NCBI GenBank assembly: GCA_025890175.1
Contig: JANPYM010000004.1
Coordinates: forward strand, 627,134 to 691,133
Direction of reading: 5' to 3'
DNA: 64,000 nt
Source of the DNA: Ciborinia camelliae
Taxonomy: Eukaryota; Ascomycota; Leotiomycetes; Helotiales; Sclerotiniaceae
The translations under genes and the position numbers were made by a program. Shown here in pieces: positions 1-12,140 of the stretch. The stretch's first letter is position 1. The number at the start of each line of letters is the position of its first letter. Under the pieces are notes generated by a model. That model saw only the letters and a program-made list of their open reading frames with translations. It did not search any database and had not been told where the DNA came from.

Positions 1-1636
1 TTTTTTTTTTTTTTTTTTTATAAAAATAAAAAAAATAGAAGGGGTAATTAGAATAAAGATTTTTGGTTTTTTTTTTTAATAAATTTTTATTATCTGAATT
101 AAAGTTTGATATATTTTTGATATTTATATTTTTAATTTTTTTAATTAAAAATAGAAAATGTATTTATATATATTAATTAATAATTAATAAATAAGTGAAA
201 AGTAATTTATAAAATATTAATAAATATTTAATAAATTTGTTAAAATTGTATTTATATTAAAAAAAATAAATATTATAATTATAATAATTTTTTTAGTATT
301 ATAAAATTTATATATTAAATTAATATATTTTATTTTATAAATTATAATAAAAATAATTAAAATATATTTTTTTTAATAAAAAATGAGGTAATTTTATATT
401 TTTTGTTTTTTAATAAAATTTAATTTTATATTATTATATTTTTATTAATAATAAAGTAATCGATTAATATTAAAATAAAATTGTTTGAATAATAAATTAT
501 AAAACTTTTTTTTATAAATATATTTGTTATATAATAATAAGGAATTATTAGAAAATAAATATTTTTGATTTATAATATTATTTTTTTTTAATATTTTTTT
601 AGTTTTATAAAAATTAATTAATTTTATATAATAAAAATAAATAAATTTAATAAAAATTATAAAAGTATTTATAAAATGTTAAGTAATTGTTATAAAAAAG
701 ATAGGAAAAATTATAATATTAATAAAAAAATTAATTAAAAAAAAAATATAAAAAGATATAAAAAATGGTATTGATAAAAATTGAAGGTTTGAATTTTGAA
801 TTATAAAAACAAAAAGGGTATAAATATTTTTGATAATAAAAAATACAAAATTTAGTTATTTAATAAAAAAATTAATAAAATTTTTGTTTTTTTATATTAA
901 AAAAAAAATTTTAAATATAAAAATTTTAAAAATAAAATTATTAAGATAATCTTTGATATTTAATTAATATTTATTAAACAATTGCAAAATCTTTAACAAA
1001 TTAAAAAAAATAAAACAATACAAATATATAATACCAAAAATATATTTTATTTAAAATTAATATTTTATTAATAATATAAATTTTGAATTAATAAAAATAA
1101 ATTATTATTTAAAGATTACCATTTATACAAAAAAATAACCGCAAAAATATAAATCAAAAAAATGTTTTAATATATATAAACAATAAATTTTAATAAATAA
1201 AACTTTTTGAACAACACGTTTCAAAAAAAAAAGCTTTATTATAGATTTAAAAACAATAAAAACAAAAAAAATATTTAAAATATAAAATTTAGACTTAAAG
1301 TTAATATATCAATAATTACTAATATTCGATATTAATCAATAACAAATTTTTAGCGCAATATTTAATTTATAAAATATTAATATATACAAAATAAATTTAT
1401 ATAATTAAATAAAAAAAATTTTAAAAATTTGTAAAACTTTATATTAAACAAAATATTATTATTTAAATAATAATCAATAATATATCACTAATTATTTAAA
1501 AAATAGTAGGAATTTTATTTAAAAAGTAATGAAAAATCTTAAAGCCATTATTGATCTAATTGATTCCTTGCATTTTCTATCTTAACACATAATTCCGAAA
1601 ACCCTAATTAGGGTTGATTCGGATGTGAGATGGGTA
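1..1636. repeat. RIP-degraded AT-rich repeat, right end of the long-TIR element family
   Basis: This stretch is almost entirely A and T with long homopolymers and no credible reading frame. Its last ~55 bases (about 1582-1636) align with the right terminal repeat of the element ending at 28456, including the palindrome CCCTAATTAGGG and the GATGGGTR end. The differences in the clearest part are G to A or C to T (for example GAAGACCC to GAAAACCC, GTCGATTC to GTTGATTC), as RIP would produce. I infer a second, more decayed member of that family whose left part lies outside the window. The exact outer boundary and any target duplication cannot be seen. Confidence 0.7.
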
Positions 1637-2096
1637 CTTTACCGGCATTTGGTTATAGAAACATCATGAACATCTTCATCAAATTGATTTATAATCCCGA
1701 GATCGTTAATAATCAAATAGATCTTGCTCAGCCAAAAGTTAATATACATCGAAAAGGTTTTATCCACTGGGAACCTTCACATCCCGTCTTTACGGAACCT
1801 GCCATCCCTTCCTATTATTTCCCGAATGCCCCACTGCCTCGGAGATATCTTGGATGTCAAATCAAGGGTTCTGTAAGCCACACAAATTGCTATCATCGTC
1901 ATGCTGAACAATCAAGTCCGTGAGTTTTTTTCTGCTTCATGCGCAATGGCGCGATATACCCACCTTAGAAGATATAAAAGTATGTGAGCCCTTCTTCCTT
2001 TCAACTCATCCCATTTCATTTGATCCAAACAAGCAAGCAATTGAACTTATAACAACACATTCACACATCTACCGACCACTCGATAATACTCCAAAT
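1637..2096. other. Intergenic/5' leader before the old yellow enzyme gene
   Basis: Normal-composition DNA begins at the repeat edge and runs to the OYE start codon. Open frames run through it (one from 1630 that begins inside the repeat end, and an in-frame extension of OYE from 1920), but neither resembles a known protein. It probably holds the OYE promoter and leader. Confidence 0.5.
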
Positions 2097-3218
2097 ATGT
2101 CTTCATCAACTCTCTTCAGTCCTCTCAAGGTTGGAGCTGCCGAGCTTCAACATCGAATTGCTATGGCACCTCTCACTCGATTCCGTGCAGATGATAACCA
2201 TGTTCCTCTTCCATTCGTTGTCGAATATTACGCACAACGTGCTTCTGTCCCCGGCACACTCCTTGTCTCCGAAGCTACCTTTATTGCTCCTCAAGCCGCA
2301 GGCTATACCAATCCTCCTGGTATCTGGAGTAAAGATCAAATCACTGGATGGAAAAGGGTTACCGACGCCGTACACGCAAAGAAATCATACATCTGGTTGC
2401 AAATGTGGGCACTTGGACGAGCTGCAGACCCAATTGTACTAGAACAGGAGGGTGGCTATAAAGTCAAGTCTGCGAGCGACATCCCATTCGAGGGAGGGGC
2501 CAAGCCAGAACCATTGACGGAGGCTGAGATTAAGGAATATATTGGATTATATGCACAAGCTGCTAAGAATGCAATTGAAGCTGGATTTGACGGTGTTGAA
2601 ATCCACGGCGCAAATGGTTATTTGATCGATCAATTCTTGCAAGATACATCCAACCAACGTACCGATTCTTGGGGGGGAAGTGTTGAAAACCGGGCACGTT
2701 TCGGACTGGAGGTATCCAAGGCTGTTGTGGCTGCTGTTGGCGCCGAGAAGACAGCTATCAGATTGAGTCCTTATTCTCCTTTCCAAGGTATGAAGATGGC
2801 AGATCCTATTCCACAGTTCACATACATTACCCAAGAGCTCAAGAAATTGAACCTCGCATACCTCCACATTGTCGAATCAAGAATCACTGGAAATGCGGAT
2901 ATTGAACAGACAGAGAAAATCGACTATTTGATCGATATCTGGGCTGGTACTAGTCCAATTCTTCTTGCTGGAGGATTCACAGCCCAATCTGCACAGGAGG
3001 CTGTTGATAAGGTTTATAAAGGAAAGGATATTGTGATTGTCTTTGGAAGGTACTTCATCACCAACCCGGATCTGCCATACAGAGTGAAGGAGGGAATTGA
3101 GTTTGAGCCATACGATAGAAATTTCTTTTACAATAAGAAAGAGGAGGAGGGATATACCACTTATGCATTTAGCAAAGAGTTTGAGGCGCAACAAAAGGCT
3201 ATTGAAGCTTCTGCATAA
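2097..3218 (+). CDS. Old yellow enzyme family NADPH dehydrogenase
   Basis: Single-exon 373-residue flavoprotein of the OYE/12-oxophytodienoate reductase family, an FMN-dependent TIM-barrel enzyme that reduces activated alkenes with NADPH. Visible marks are the N-terminal FPLK-like start (LFSPLKVG), the FMN-contacting APLTRFRA, the substrate-binding IHGANGYLIDQF near residue 170 (the His/Asn pair that binds the substrate carbonyl, then the Tyr), the conserved R-DSWGGS-ENR-RF block, and the C-terminal phosphate-binding AGGF and VFGRYFI-NPDLP. The frame is open upstream to 1920, but the family start is at 2097, and 373 residues fits the usual length. No targeting peptide is seen, so it is probably cytosolic. 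The physiological substrate cannot be told from sequence. Confidence 0.93.
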   Translation: MSSSTLFSPLKVGAAELQHRIAMAPLTRFRADDNHVPLPFVVEYYAQRASVPGTLLVSEATFIAPQAAGYTNPPGIWSKDQITGWKRVTDAVHAKKSYIWLQMWALGRAADPIVLEQEGGYKVKSASDIPFEGGAKPEPLTEAEIKEYIGLYAQAAKNAIEAGFDGVEIHGANGYLIDQFLQDTSNQRTDSWGGSVENRARFGLEVSKAVVAAVGAEKTAIRLSPYSPFQGMKMADPIPQFTYITQELKKLNLAYLHIVESRITGNADIEQTEKIDYLIDIWAGTSPILLAGGFTAQSAQEAVDKVYKGKDIVIVFGRYFITNPDLPYRVKEGIEFEPYDRNFFYNKKEEEGYTTYAFSKEFEAQQKAIEASA

Positions 3219-4555
3219 TTTAGATTCCTAGATTTATATATAGATGGATGGATGGATAGATAGATAGATTACAAATAATTTAATAGACTTTTTTTTTCTT
3301 GGGTAAAATATCAATTCAATCCAATGTTTGCAAGTACTGTAATACTTCAGGGGCAGATTATTCAATGGATGTTATAACTTATAACTTATTATAACGATTA
3401 CCTCAAAATGCAACAGAGACTGCCCAGTTGGTATCCGGTTAGCAATCCCTGAACTAAGGTACATACTACTAGGTACTAACCAACCGTAGAAAACCTGGGG
3501 ATTGTGGGGATGGCCGGGCGGGGATTATACATGGAAGGGAATCTAAGCGGAAAGAGCTCTCAAGCCCGCTGGGTAAGGTTTCATTATTTGATGTCTCAGG
3601 CCTAGGTACCTACTACCTACCTAGGTAGGTAATTACCTAGGTACTGAAAATACCTACCTACCTAGTAAGCTTGGTCCTGCCGAACATTAACCCGAATGAG
3701 CTTATGTAATGGATATGACCTTGGGAATGTAAAAGGTTGGTTCCTACTAGGTACTCCTATCCATAATCCATCAATATAATATTCCGATCCCTCAACTTTC
3801 TATGTACCTAATCAATTGCATTTTCCTCCTTTTCCCTTTTTTCCCTTTTGTGACAATACAAGCAAGCAAGTAAGTAAGTATATGACAAAGTGCTTACGGG
3901 AGAGTGTAACATGGTCCCAACGCTAGATAATAGTCTTGAGTCTTAAAGTCTTAAGAAGTCTTTCACGCACCAAATAAATCGTTTCTTTAATTGCATCACC
4001 ATTATTGCACCGGCGAATGAACCACGTGTCGCTGAAAACGGCAGAGCCAAGCAACCAACTAACAGAACAAAACCATGGATCATGCATTAAGTTTCCTTCA
4101 CTTCGTTTTCACCTCATATGAATAAACGATCTGGCATCTTCATGTGTTCATAATCTCATACATTCACAAGCTCACCAGTTTGCATCCTCCCTGCGCCTCC
4201 TTATATGATAAGTTTGTCGAGACCAATCTCGAATCTGAACCCCGGATTGGACGGCCAGACACCACCTTCCTTGTTGTGTTATTTGTCCGTACGGGACGCC
4301 TGATACTACCTATGTATTAGTATTAATACAAGTACTAGTACTCATACCTTCTCTTACAGTTTCTGTGACAGTTTCTTGTGCACGTCCTGTGTTGCATTGC
4401 TACTAGGTAGCTAGGAACTAGGGATACCACACCCAGTCATTTCGGCCCATTGACTCCCCTCATCACAATCGTAAAATATCCCGGACCTCATCACACGCAC
4501 ACATTCTCTCTGACAAGACCAGACCAGCATCAATATCTTATCCCACAACTAAATC
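3219..4555. other. Intergenic, simple repeats only
   Basis: No gene seen. A GATG/GATA microsatellite lies at about 3243-3269 just after the OYE stop. A dense cluster of CCTAGGTA/TACCTAC motifs occupies about 3600-3665. The last few hundred bases presumably carry the promoter of the glycosyltransferase gene. Confidence 0.6.
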
Positions 4556-6229
4556 ATGGCATTCCTTCCTAGACGTTACCTTCGTCCCTTACGATCACCT
4601 CTCCATCCACAGTCACGCCTCCACAATCTATGGCTCGCTTTCCTAGTCCTTTTCCTCCTGGATGCTTTTTGGATCATCATCAGCCTTCCAAATCCAATAC
4701 GTGCCATCACGCCTCCATATTCGGCAATCGAATCGTCAGATTTGACGCCAAATGGACATGAACCTCCCTCATTACCAAATCAGAACAATGTATCGACGAT
4801 GAGAGTTGTAGGGGTAGGAGAGTCATCATCATCCCATGGTATTAAAAACGACCAAGCCTCTCTGGGATCTAGACCAAAGGTTGGAAAAGCAAATAATGAA
4901 ACAATTTTCATAGCCGCCATATTTCGTCGATCGGAATTAATGCTCCGACAAAATTGGTCACCGGCTCTCATATCCCTAGTTCAACATCTAGGACCCCAGA
5001 ATGTATACGTCTCAATTGTCGAGTCCGGTTCTTTGGATGGGACGAAAGCGGCACTGATGGATTTAGATGGAATGTTAAATGAGGTGGGGGTCAAAAGGAC
5101 GATTGATTTGGGTATAGATCAGGCGGCACAGCTTGAAGAGTTAAAACATGTACCAGAGGAGGGAGAGGATAGGAGTGGTTGGTTGTATACGGGGAAGAAT
5201 GAGAGTGAGACCGGGTGGGAGATGAGGCGGATCCCGTATTTGGCGAGATTGAGGAATAAAGCTATGGAGCCGCTTTTGAGGATGTGGGATGAGGGGAAGG
5301 GAAGGAAGTTTGATAAGGTTTTGTGGATTAATGATGTGGTTTTTACGGTATGTTGTCACGTGTTTTCTTGCTACTTTTCGTTCTTCATCCCCTACTTCAT
5401 ATCTCTCATATCTACCCATCTCATCCCACCCCCACCCCCACCCTCACACCTACACCCGTCTCCACAATCAAACTCCCCTAACTAACACGCACCCCCAAGA
5501 CAACCGACGTAACCACCCTCCTCTCTACCAACAACTACTCCTACGCTGCCGCCTGCTCCCTTGATTTTTCACACCCCTCCCAATACTATGATACCTTTGC
5601 CCTGCGCGATTCTTTGGGTCTCAAAACCGCATCAATTTCCTGGCCTTATTTTTACGCATCGCAATCGCTTGATGCGTTAAAGAGGAATGAAGCTGTGCCT
5701 GTAAAGAGTTGTTGGAATGGGATGGTGGTTTTTGATGCGGAAGCTTGGTATCCTTCTCTTACTAATGGGGGGAGATATTGGAAACGCGGAAAAGGGGTTC
5801 AAAGGATTGAGCTTTAGGGGAGTGTCGGATTCCCTGGCAAAATATCATGTAGAGGGTAGTGAATGTTGTCTCATACACGCAGATAATCCGTTGAGGGATC
5901 AGAAGGGAATTTTCATAAATCCGAATGTGAGGGTAGCGTATAAGAGGGATGTTTATGAGCTTGTCAATTCACCCTGGGGATGGCCAGGGCAATTGGAGAG
6001 TATTAGGGGGGTATGGAGGGTAAGGGTTGGATGGGTGAGAGAATGGGGATGGGGGTGGGTGGAAAGGGGGAGGGTGAGAAGAAGGGTTGGGGTTTGGGTT
6101 GAGGAGGGCAGAAAGGGGAAAGATGGGGATAAGGATAGTGGGCAGAGAGATGAAAGAGAGGAGAGGGGAATGGAATGTTTGATTAATGAGATGCAGGTTT
6201 TGTATCAGAGTGGGTGGAAACATCTTTAA
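4556..6229 (+). CDS. CAP59-like mannosyltransferase-family protein, frame broken near the middle
   Basis: Resembles the fungal CAP59/cryptococcal mannosyltransferase family, type II Golgi membrane proteins linked to glycan export or synthesis. Exon 1 is 4556-5347, intron 5348-5499 (branch CTAAC, phase 0), then exon 2 from 5500. A membrane anchor spans residues about 24-44. Conserved blocks follow: ETIFIAA, VSIVESGSLDGT, RIPYLARLRNKAMEPL, VLWINDVVFT, NYSYAAACSLDF, SCWNGMVVFDAE, FRGVSDSLA, EGSECCLIHADNP and the C-terminal ECLINEMQVL--GWKHL. The blocks up to SCWNGMVVF lie in one frame, which stops at 5817. From FRGVSDSLA onward they lie in the next frame, ending at 6229. The switch falls between about 5748 and 5812. 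Either a small intron is removed (for example 5748-5811, donor GTATCC, branch-like TTACTAAT) or the six-G run at 5767-5772 carries a one-base frameshift. Confidence 0.75.
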
Positions 6230-8206
6230 TTTCTTTTTTCTTCTCCATTTGCTATGGTATCTCACATATCAATTTGTAGACACTCTGAGGCATGGTGCAT
6301 CTGTAAAAAATAAAATGGTTTGGTTTGGATCGAGGGTTAGATTTGGTTCTATAGGGTAGGTTAGGGTTGGGATTGCCGGAAATGGCGTTGGAGGATATGG
6401 GATGGGATGGAGCATAGGTGATATGGAGATGGATATTGTATGGGTTAGGTTTATACAAATCCGGAGCAGGAAGGATGGCATGGCATGGCATGGGATTGGA
6501 TTTAAAATGCGGGAGTAGGAGAGGGCCTAGGAAAATTTTCTTTTAAGAATGCATTGGCGGTGAGTGAGTGAGTGAGTAAGTGGAATTATTAGGAATCTAT
6601 CATCTAATACCCACCACAAACATTCATAGGTAACCATAGATATAATGCAAGAGCAAATATATTCGAGAGATAGTCACTCAACCGTGTAAATATGAAAAGC
6701 GGAGAGAATAAAAAGATAAGTATCTATTTTTCTCGCCCGAAAAAGAATAAGGTTATCCTTCTCATACTCCCATCGTAAATGACCATTCTACATCTTTGAG
6801 GATTATGTAGCATGGGTAGGATCAGCTACGCCGCGATCCTAAATCACAATCAAAACCAAAACGAAATAAATGAGCCGCCTAGGTAGTTTTATGACCTACA
6901 GTCATCAGTTCGAGTTTGCTACGCCGAGGGTGCATTATGCGCACTAAGGATCATTACTCAAGTAGGGTTCTTTCAAAGTCTCGAACTCTTTCTCTTTCAA
7001 TCAAGCCTTTGCACCTCTCTCAAGGAGACTCCGAGTCTTTCCAGATTTTCATTCTAGGGATCTATCGAACCTCAAATCCATATCCGCTGCTAGCTTGTTC
7101 GCTCCCCAAAATGAGAAGGAGAACAATTATTAGTGCAGCCCCGCGATATACCTATTTTTCTTGTGTGGCATGGGCATATTTACACTGTTCTACATCCTCG
7201 AGATTTTTATCCTTCCCATGTCGCGTTTACATACTCTTAAGCTGTGGCTCGAACAGAGGTAGTACGTCCGGGTTGTTATCAATATCATATATCTTCCCCT
7301 GATATGTATCCCAATTGCAATATATTTCACTTCTCTGAAAAACGAGGAAGGAGGTTGATTGTTGTAAATATTTGTTATCTTGACCTTATCCAACCATGAG
7401 TGCTCCTTTGGTACGTTGAGATCCCACCTAGCAAGGACTAATCTCACTACATCACATTTGCTGCTGTTGAATTTGATACAGCCGGGTGATAAAGAGAAGG
7501 GACACTATTGCAGATTGTAGTTAATATCCAGTTCAATTTCCGGCATTCGCTCAACCTTCAGCTAATCAATGTGTCCGAATTCTTAGAGGGTGGTCAAAAA
7601 TGCCTATTTGCTTACTTCGGATCCGAACATCTTTTGCCTTGAATCCGAAGTTATTATTAATCCCTTAGGGTTACAGTTTCCTAGAAAGGTGGAATCGCAT
7701 GGATTTTTTGAAAGTTAATTAACCAAACAATGGTCCGAAATAGAAAATTGCTTTGGAGGAAAGTACTGTATATCAATAAGAAGAGCTATAGGTATGGCGG
7801 ATTGCGGAAAGGACTAAGGAGTTAATGCGATTACTAAGCTTGGCAAGACTTGATCTCTAGCTGTGATTGGCACTTTCTTATTCTCTCCTTTCATTTTAAT
7901 AATGGCGGTGTTTTTGCTATCAGCTGAAGATGAGTTTTTTATATCAAATATTATATCAGATGTTTATTCTATCCAAACCTTTTATCTTCTACTTTCATCA
8001 GAATGGACTTTGGATAACAATACCATTGAAGAGTCGTAATATTCTTACTCCTGGAACCATATTCGAGCTTTGTTGATTGCTCTTGCCTTCTTTTTTCAAG
8101 CCACAGCTTTTTAGTACAATTAGCTTTGTTTACATGAAGCCATAAGCCATAATCTCACATCTTACTTCTCAGAAATTTCTGTGAAGTTATTGTAGCTTCT
8201 TCAAAG
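6230..8206. other. Intergenic, no gene seen
   Basis: About 2 kb with only short, low-quality open frames (the longest, 6916-7302, has no recognisable domain). Small simple repeats are GGCAT units near 6477-6490 and a GTGA run near 6559-6580. The final part should hold the LtrA promoter. Confidence 0.55.
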
Positions 8207-10454
8207 ATGTCAACAGCCCCGACAACCTTGCATGGGACTTCCACTCATAGCCACCATTACAGAGGCCATCGATTACGCAATTTCATGCTACCTAATGGCC
8301 GAAAGGTCCACATAGCCCCCTCCCCAGAAGAAGCCGAAGGCCTCCGCCGCCGATTAAGCGCCATTGAAAAAGATCAACCATTTGATCTCGTGATCAATGG
8401 ATCCCCAGAACACATCGCTGCACTTCGAACGGCTCATAGTCACCATGAAAATAAGCGGCAAGTCCTTAAAGAGAAACATGGGGATGCTTATGACGAGTTC
8501 GAAAATGTCAGATCGGAATTGGATACTCTTCTCTCGGAACTTCACATGTTGACTGATCATTCTGTGGCGCTGGATGCAAATTTTTCGAAATATGGGTATA
8601 GTGCTCATTTGAGAACTTATGATGATGGATTGGGTCCTTCGAGTTCGGCTTCTTCGTTACACCATAAACATGATGATCATGAAAAGAGAGATTGGGCGGC
8701 GGAAAAGAGAAACGGGAGAATCGTGAAACTATACAAGAAGGTAATTTTTGTATAGAATATGAATATTCATACTTGTAGCCTGTAGGCCCGCCTTCTTCAA
8801 GTTAGCACAAACTGACAATGTCACAGCCTACAGTCCGGCAATATTTCCATCGAGGCTTGCTCTGGAGAGCATCAGGGACTACCGAAGTCGCCAGTTTTGA
8901 GCTCTTTGTGGACTTATTGTACGTCGGCATTCTCGCTATAAATGGAGATCGTGCCGCGGAGGATCCTACGGGACACGAGCTCCGAAGATTCGCGATATCA
9001 TTTATTATGAGTTGGAAAATCTGGAGCGACCTCGCTCTTATCATCTCTTGGTTTGAAACCGACGACATAGCTCAAAGAGTCTCCATCCTATTTATCATGG
9101 CTTGCTTACTTGGGTGAGTGAGAAAATCCACTTCTCTTAGACGGCTTTCTCTTCACGCTGGCGCTCTCGGTTCTATCATCTTCGTTCATGGTGTTGTCAT
9201 CATCTATATATAAAATCCTGCGCTAATTCTGAATAGTCTCACAACAAATATGCTGGATTCTTTCAAAGACACCTACACGATGCTGGTAGCATTCTATCTA
9301 ACTGCACGTCTCTTCATGGGATCATACTATTTATTCCTAGCCTGGTGTATTCCCATGATACGAGGCATTCTAATAGCACAAGCCATCATCATCGCAATCC
9401 CAAGTATCCTATGGATAGGAAGTATCTACGTCGATTTACCTCAAAGATTCGCCATTATTGCAATTGCTATCTTTGTTGACTTGGCTGGAGTAGTGGGTAT
9501 AGTGTTCCTCGTCCGAGGTACCAAACATATCTCGGTGAGATTGGCCGAGTGGACAGAGCGTGTCTTTGAATTCTATCCCGCTACAAATATCGAGCATAAA
9601 ACCGAAAGAACAAACGCGTTCGTCACGTTGGTTTTTGGTTATTCGGTAGTTGCCATCATTTATCAAAGTGCAGCTTCTTTCGGATTAGATGCGTTCTTCG
9701 GAAAAGCCGTTCTTGGTCTCATTCAGGCATTTGCTTTTAATTGGATATACTTTGATTTGGATGGTACGGATTTATTTGCCCATGCCATTCGACGAGATGT
9801 CAGAGCTTCGATTATTTGGAATTTTGCACATCTGCCATTCATTATGAGTTACGTTCTCGGTAGTGCAGCACTTTCCAAACTTGTTGTTGCAACAGACTGC
9901 GGCGATGCCTCTCTGGAGAGTCTAACGGAAGCATATCAAGCAAAATCCGAGACGGAGATTTCTGATGGACTTCGTTGGTTTTATTGCTCTGGTTTCGGTA
10001 TTGCGCTGTTCTGTATGGGTATGCAACCAATACTCCCAATCTTCCATCGATCTCATCCCATCTCATCTCAACTAACTTCTACCCCCACTCAGGAATAATC
10101 TCCGCCTGCCACATTCACAAAAAAGATAGCCACGGCATCCGACTTGCCAAACGCTGGCGCATGCTCAATCGGCTCTTCGTTTGCATTATCCTCATCTGTC
10201 TCCCTCTAGCGCGTTCCCTCAATTCCCTGCAAGTAATCTCTACGGTAACGGGATTTGTGGTTTGGGTATTGGTGTTGGAGCTATGGGGCATGAGTTGTCC
10301 TGACGAAACATTTTTCGGGGAGGAAAAGAAGTGCGGGTATACGGCGAAATGTAAGGTGTCGAGGAGGGATTTAGAGGAGAAGGGGAAAAAGGGGGATTTG
10401 GTTAATGTGATGGAGTTGGGCGGTGGGGAGGGAGGTGTTTATGAAGGGAGTTGA
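8207..10454 (+). CDS. LtrA (low temperature requirement A) family membrane protein
   Basis: Four exons by frame continuity: 8207-8740, 8827-9113, 9237-10018, 10093-10454, giving 654 residues. The first ~178 residues are a soluble, His/Lys-rich N-terminal extension. The rest matches the LtrA family, named from Listeria but common in fungi: RGLLWRASGTTEVASFELFVDLLYVGIL at the start of the membrane domain, then several hydrophobic helices (MSWKIWSDLALIISW, MLVAFYLTARLFMGSYY, GILIAQAIIIAIPS and others) and a charged acidic/basic tail. Introns are 86, 123 and 74 bases with GTAATT, GTGAGT and GTATGC donors. It is an integral membrane protein. The biochemical role of the fungal members is not established, and the sequence gives no clue to a substrate. 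Confidence 0.88.
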
Positions 10455-12140
10455 GGGGAGGGATTGAGCGTATTCAATTAGATTCTGTAACAAGGGGTGA
10501 TTCTGTGATATACACTTATAGAATAGGATCCATGTTAATGATAGAGGGTATTTTAGTAGGGACCAACATAAAGATCTATTAGGAGCAAATTTCCCGACTT
10601 CACTTGTCCTCGTCGTAAGCATAGAAAAAATACGCGTTCTTTCATATTGTTATATCCGTGTTGTAAGATTACATATATATCGTTACAACAACCCATTACA
10701 CCTACCCCCTTCATCTCCCCTCCCCTCGTCCTCCCTCCCCTCATCCTCTTCCCCCATTGCCCCTCACTCCCGCCCTCAATCTCTCCACCACCACCTCCTC
10801 ACCTCTCACCTCTCTATCCCCTCTACGTCGCACCAATCACCACCTCAGTCAAACACACTCCCCATCAACGCACACCTCGCAACATGCCCCGCATTTGCAG
10901 CCAGCCAGCCAGCCAGCCGCCTGCATACCTACCTGCCCCCCTCCACATACCATACCATACCATACCATACCATACCATACCATACCATACCATACCATAC
11001 CATACCATACCTACCAAAACAAAAGAAAACTCCGTCAAAATCCCACCCCTCCCCCCAATTAAAAAGAAAAGAAAAGAGAAAAGAATACGCACGAACACGA
11101 ATGTACATCCCGCATTATACACATGAAAATCGATAACTTCATACTTTATATACGAGACATTCAATACCTAGAAATGATTCAAGAGGGAAAGAGGGCATCA
11201 TCTTTGAGCAAACCAATAACAGGCGTCGCTTTTCCCATTTATGGACTTAAATACATGCGTTATCTTAACACTCATTCCCAGCTAATCATCGACAATCCAT
11301 TGGCGTTCATCCCAAAAATCCAAGCCATGTTGTAGGTCCAAACGTCCTAAGGCCCAAGTTTGTGCCATCTCATCCTGTTCAAGCCAAAACTCTGTCTATC
11401 CAACTTTCCCAGTCCCAGTTTTCATCCTCATGCTCATCCAGCTTGAAAAGTGAACTCGGAAATGATTTACGAAAGTGAAAGATAGTAATAGAAACCCCAA
11501 GAGGAGTGAGGGTATATTCAAGTAACGCCTTGATCCAGTCTTTCGTAGAATTCAGTATCCTCCCATATTCCAGATCATTCGAGTACGGGTTTTGTTTTCC
11601 GGATATTGCACGGTTTCCTATCCACTCCATACCAGAAATGCAAAAAGGTTCCCTTTAACTCCCCAACGCACGCGAAATGTACGTTTCACTTTTTGTATAA
11701 AAGAGACAAGTGCCTTATCGACAACTTGAAGCATTGTTGATATAATGAGGTATCTGAAAGATACCCAAAAACCTCGGTACGCCCCCAAAAGAAAAAAAAT
11801 AGATGCTGTGAAGTTAAACGCCAGCCGTTTTTCTAATAGAACATGCCCCGACGATATAAGAATAAGGGGCAGGAAGATATTTTCTGGATAAAAATTATAA
11901 AGTGGCAGCGAAGGAAATTCGATCTAAATCGGATATTGATCTGACTTTTGGATACAGGGTCGTTAACTAGAGAGCTTCGTAAACTAGGAAAATCGAATTC
12001 TTTCAAGACTGAACTCTTGTGGAAGAGTTCGTTTGTAGGTGAAATCTTATAACAGTAAAGTCCTTAGACCAATCAAATCTCTAAAGGTCGGTAAGACTAT
12101 CAAGAAAATAATTCGTCCAAAATATTCGGACTCTAAAGAT
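10455..12140. other. Intergenic with pyrimidine-rich tract and CATAC microsatellite
   Basis: Between the ends of LtrA (+) and the bHLH gene (-), which converge here. About 10690-10860 is C/T-rich on the + strand. A pentanucleotide repeat follows (listed separately). Open frames through the repeats are composition artefacts. Confidence 0.55.
10946..11010. repeat. (CATAC)13 microsatellite
   Basis: Thirteen perfect tandem copies of CATAC, 65 bases, in intergenic DNA. Probably length-variable between strains. Confidence 0.97.

Noticed and set aside
1..1636. Mitochondrial-DNA insertion or centromeric DNA
   Set aside because: The extreme AT content suggested these, but the matching transposon terminal repeat at 1582-1636 explains it better.
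1630..1923. 97-codon open frame
   Set aside because: It starts within the terminal repeat of the AT-rich element and has no protein-family features.
1920..2096. N-terminal extension of the old yellow enzyme
   Set aside because: The 59 extra residues do not resemble the family. The start at 2097 gives the normal length.
6916..7302. 128-codon frame
   Set aside because: No domain, odd composition, no supporting neighbours or splice structure.
10647..11164. Frames through the pyrimidine tract and CATAC repeat on both strands
   Set aside because: Open only because of simple-sequence composition (Pro/Ser or Trp/Tyr/Gly repeats).
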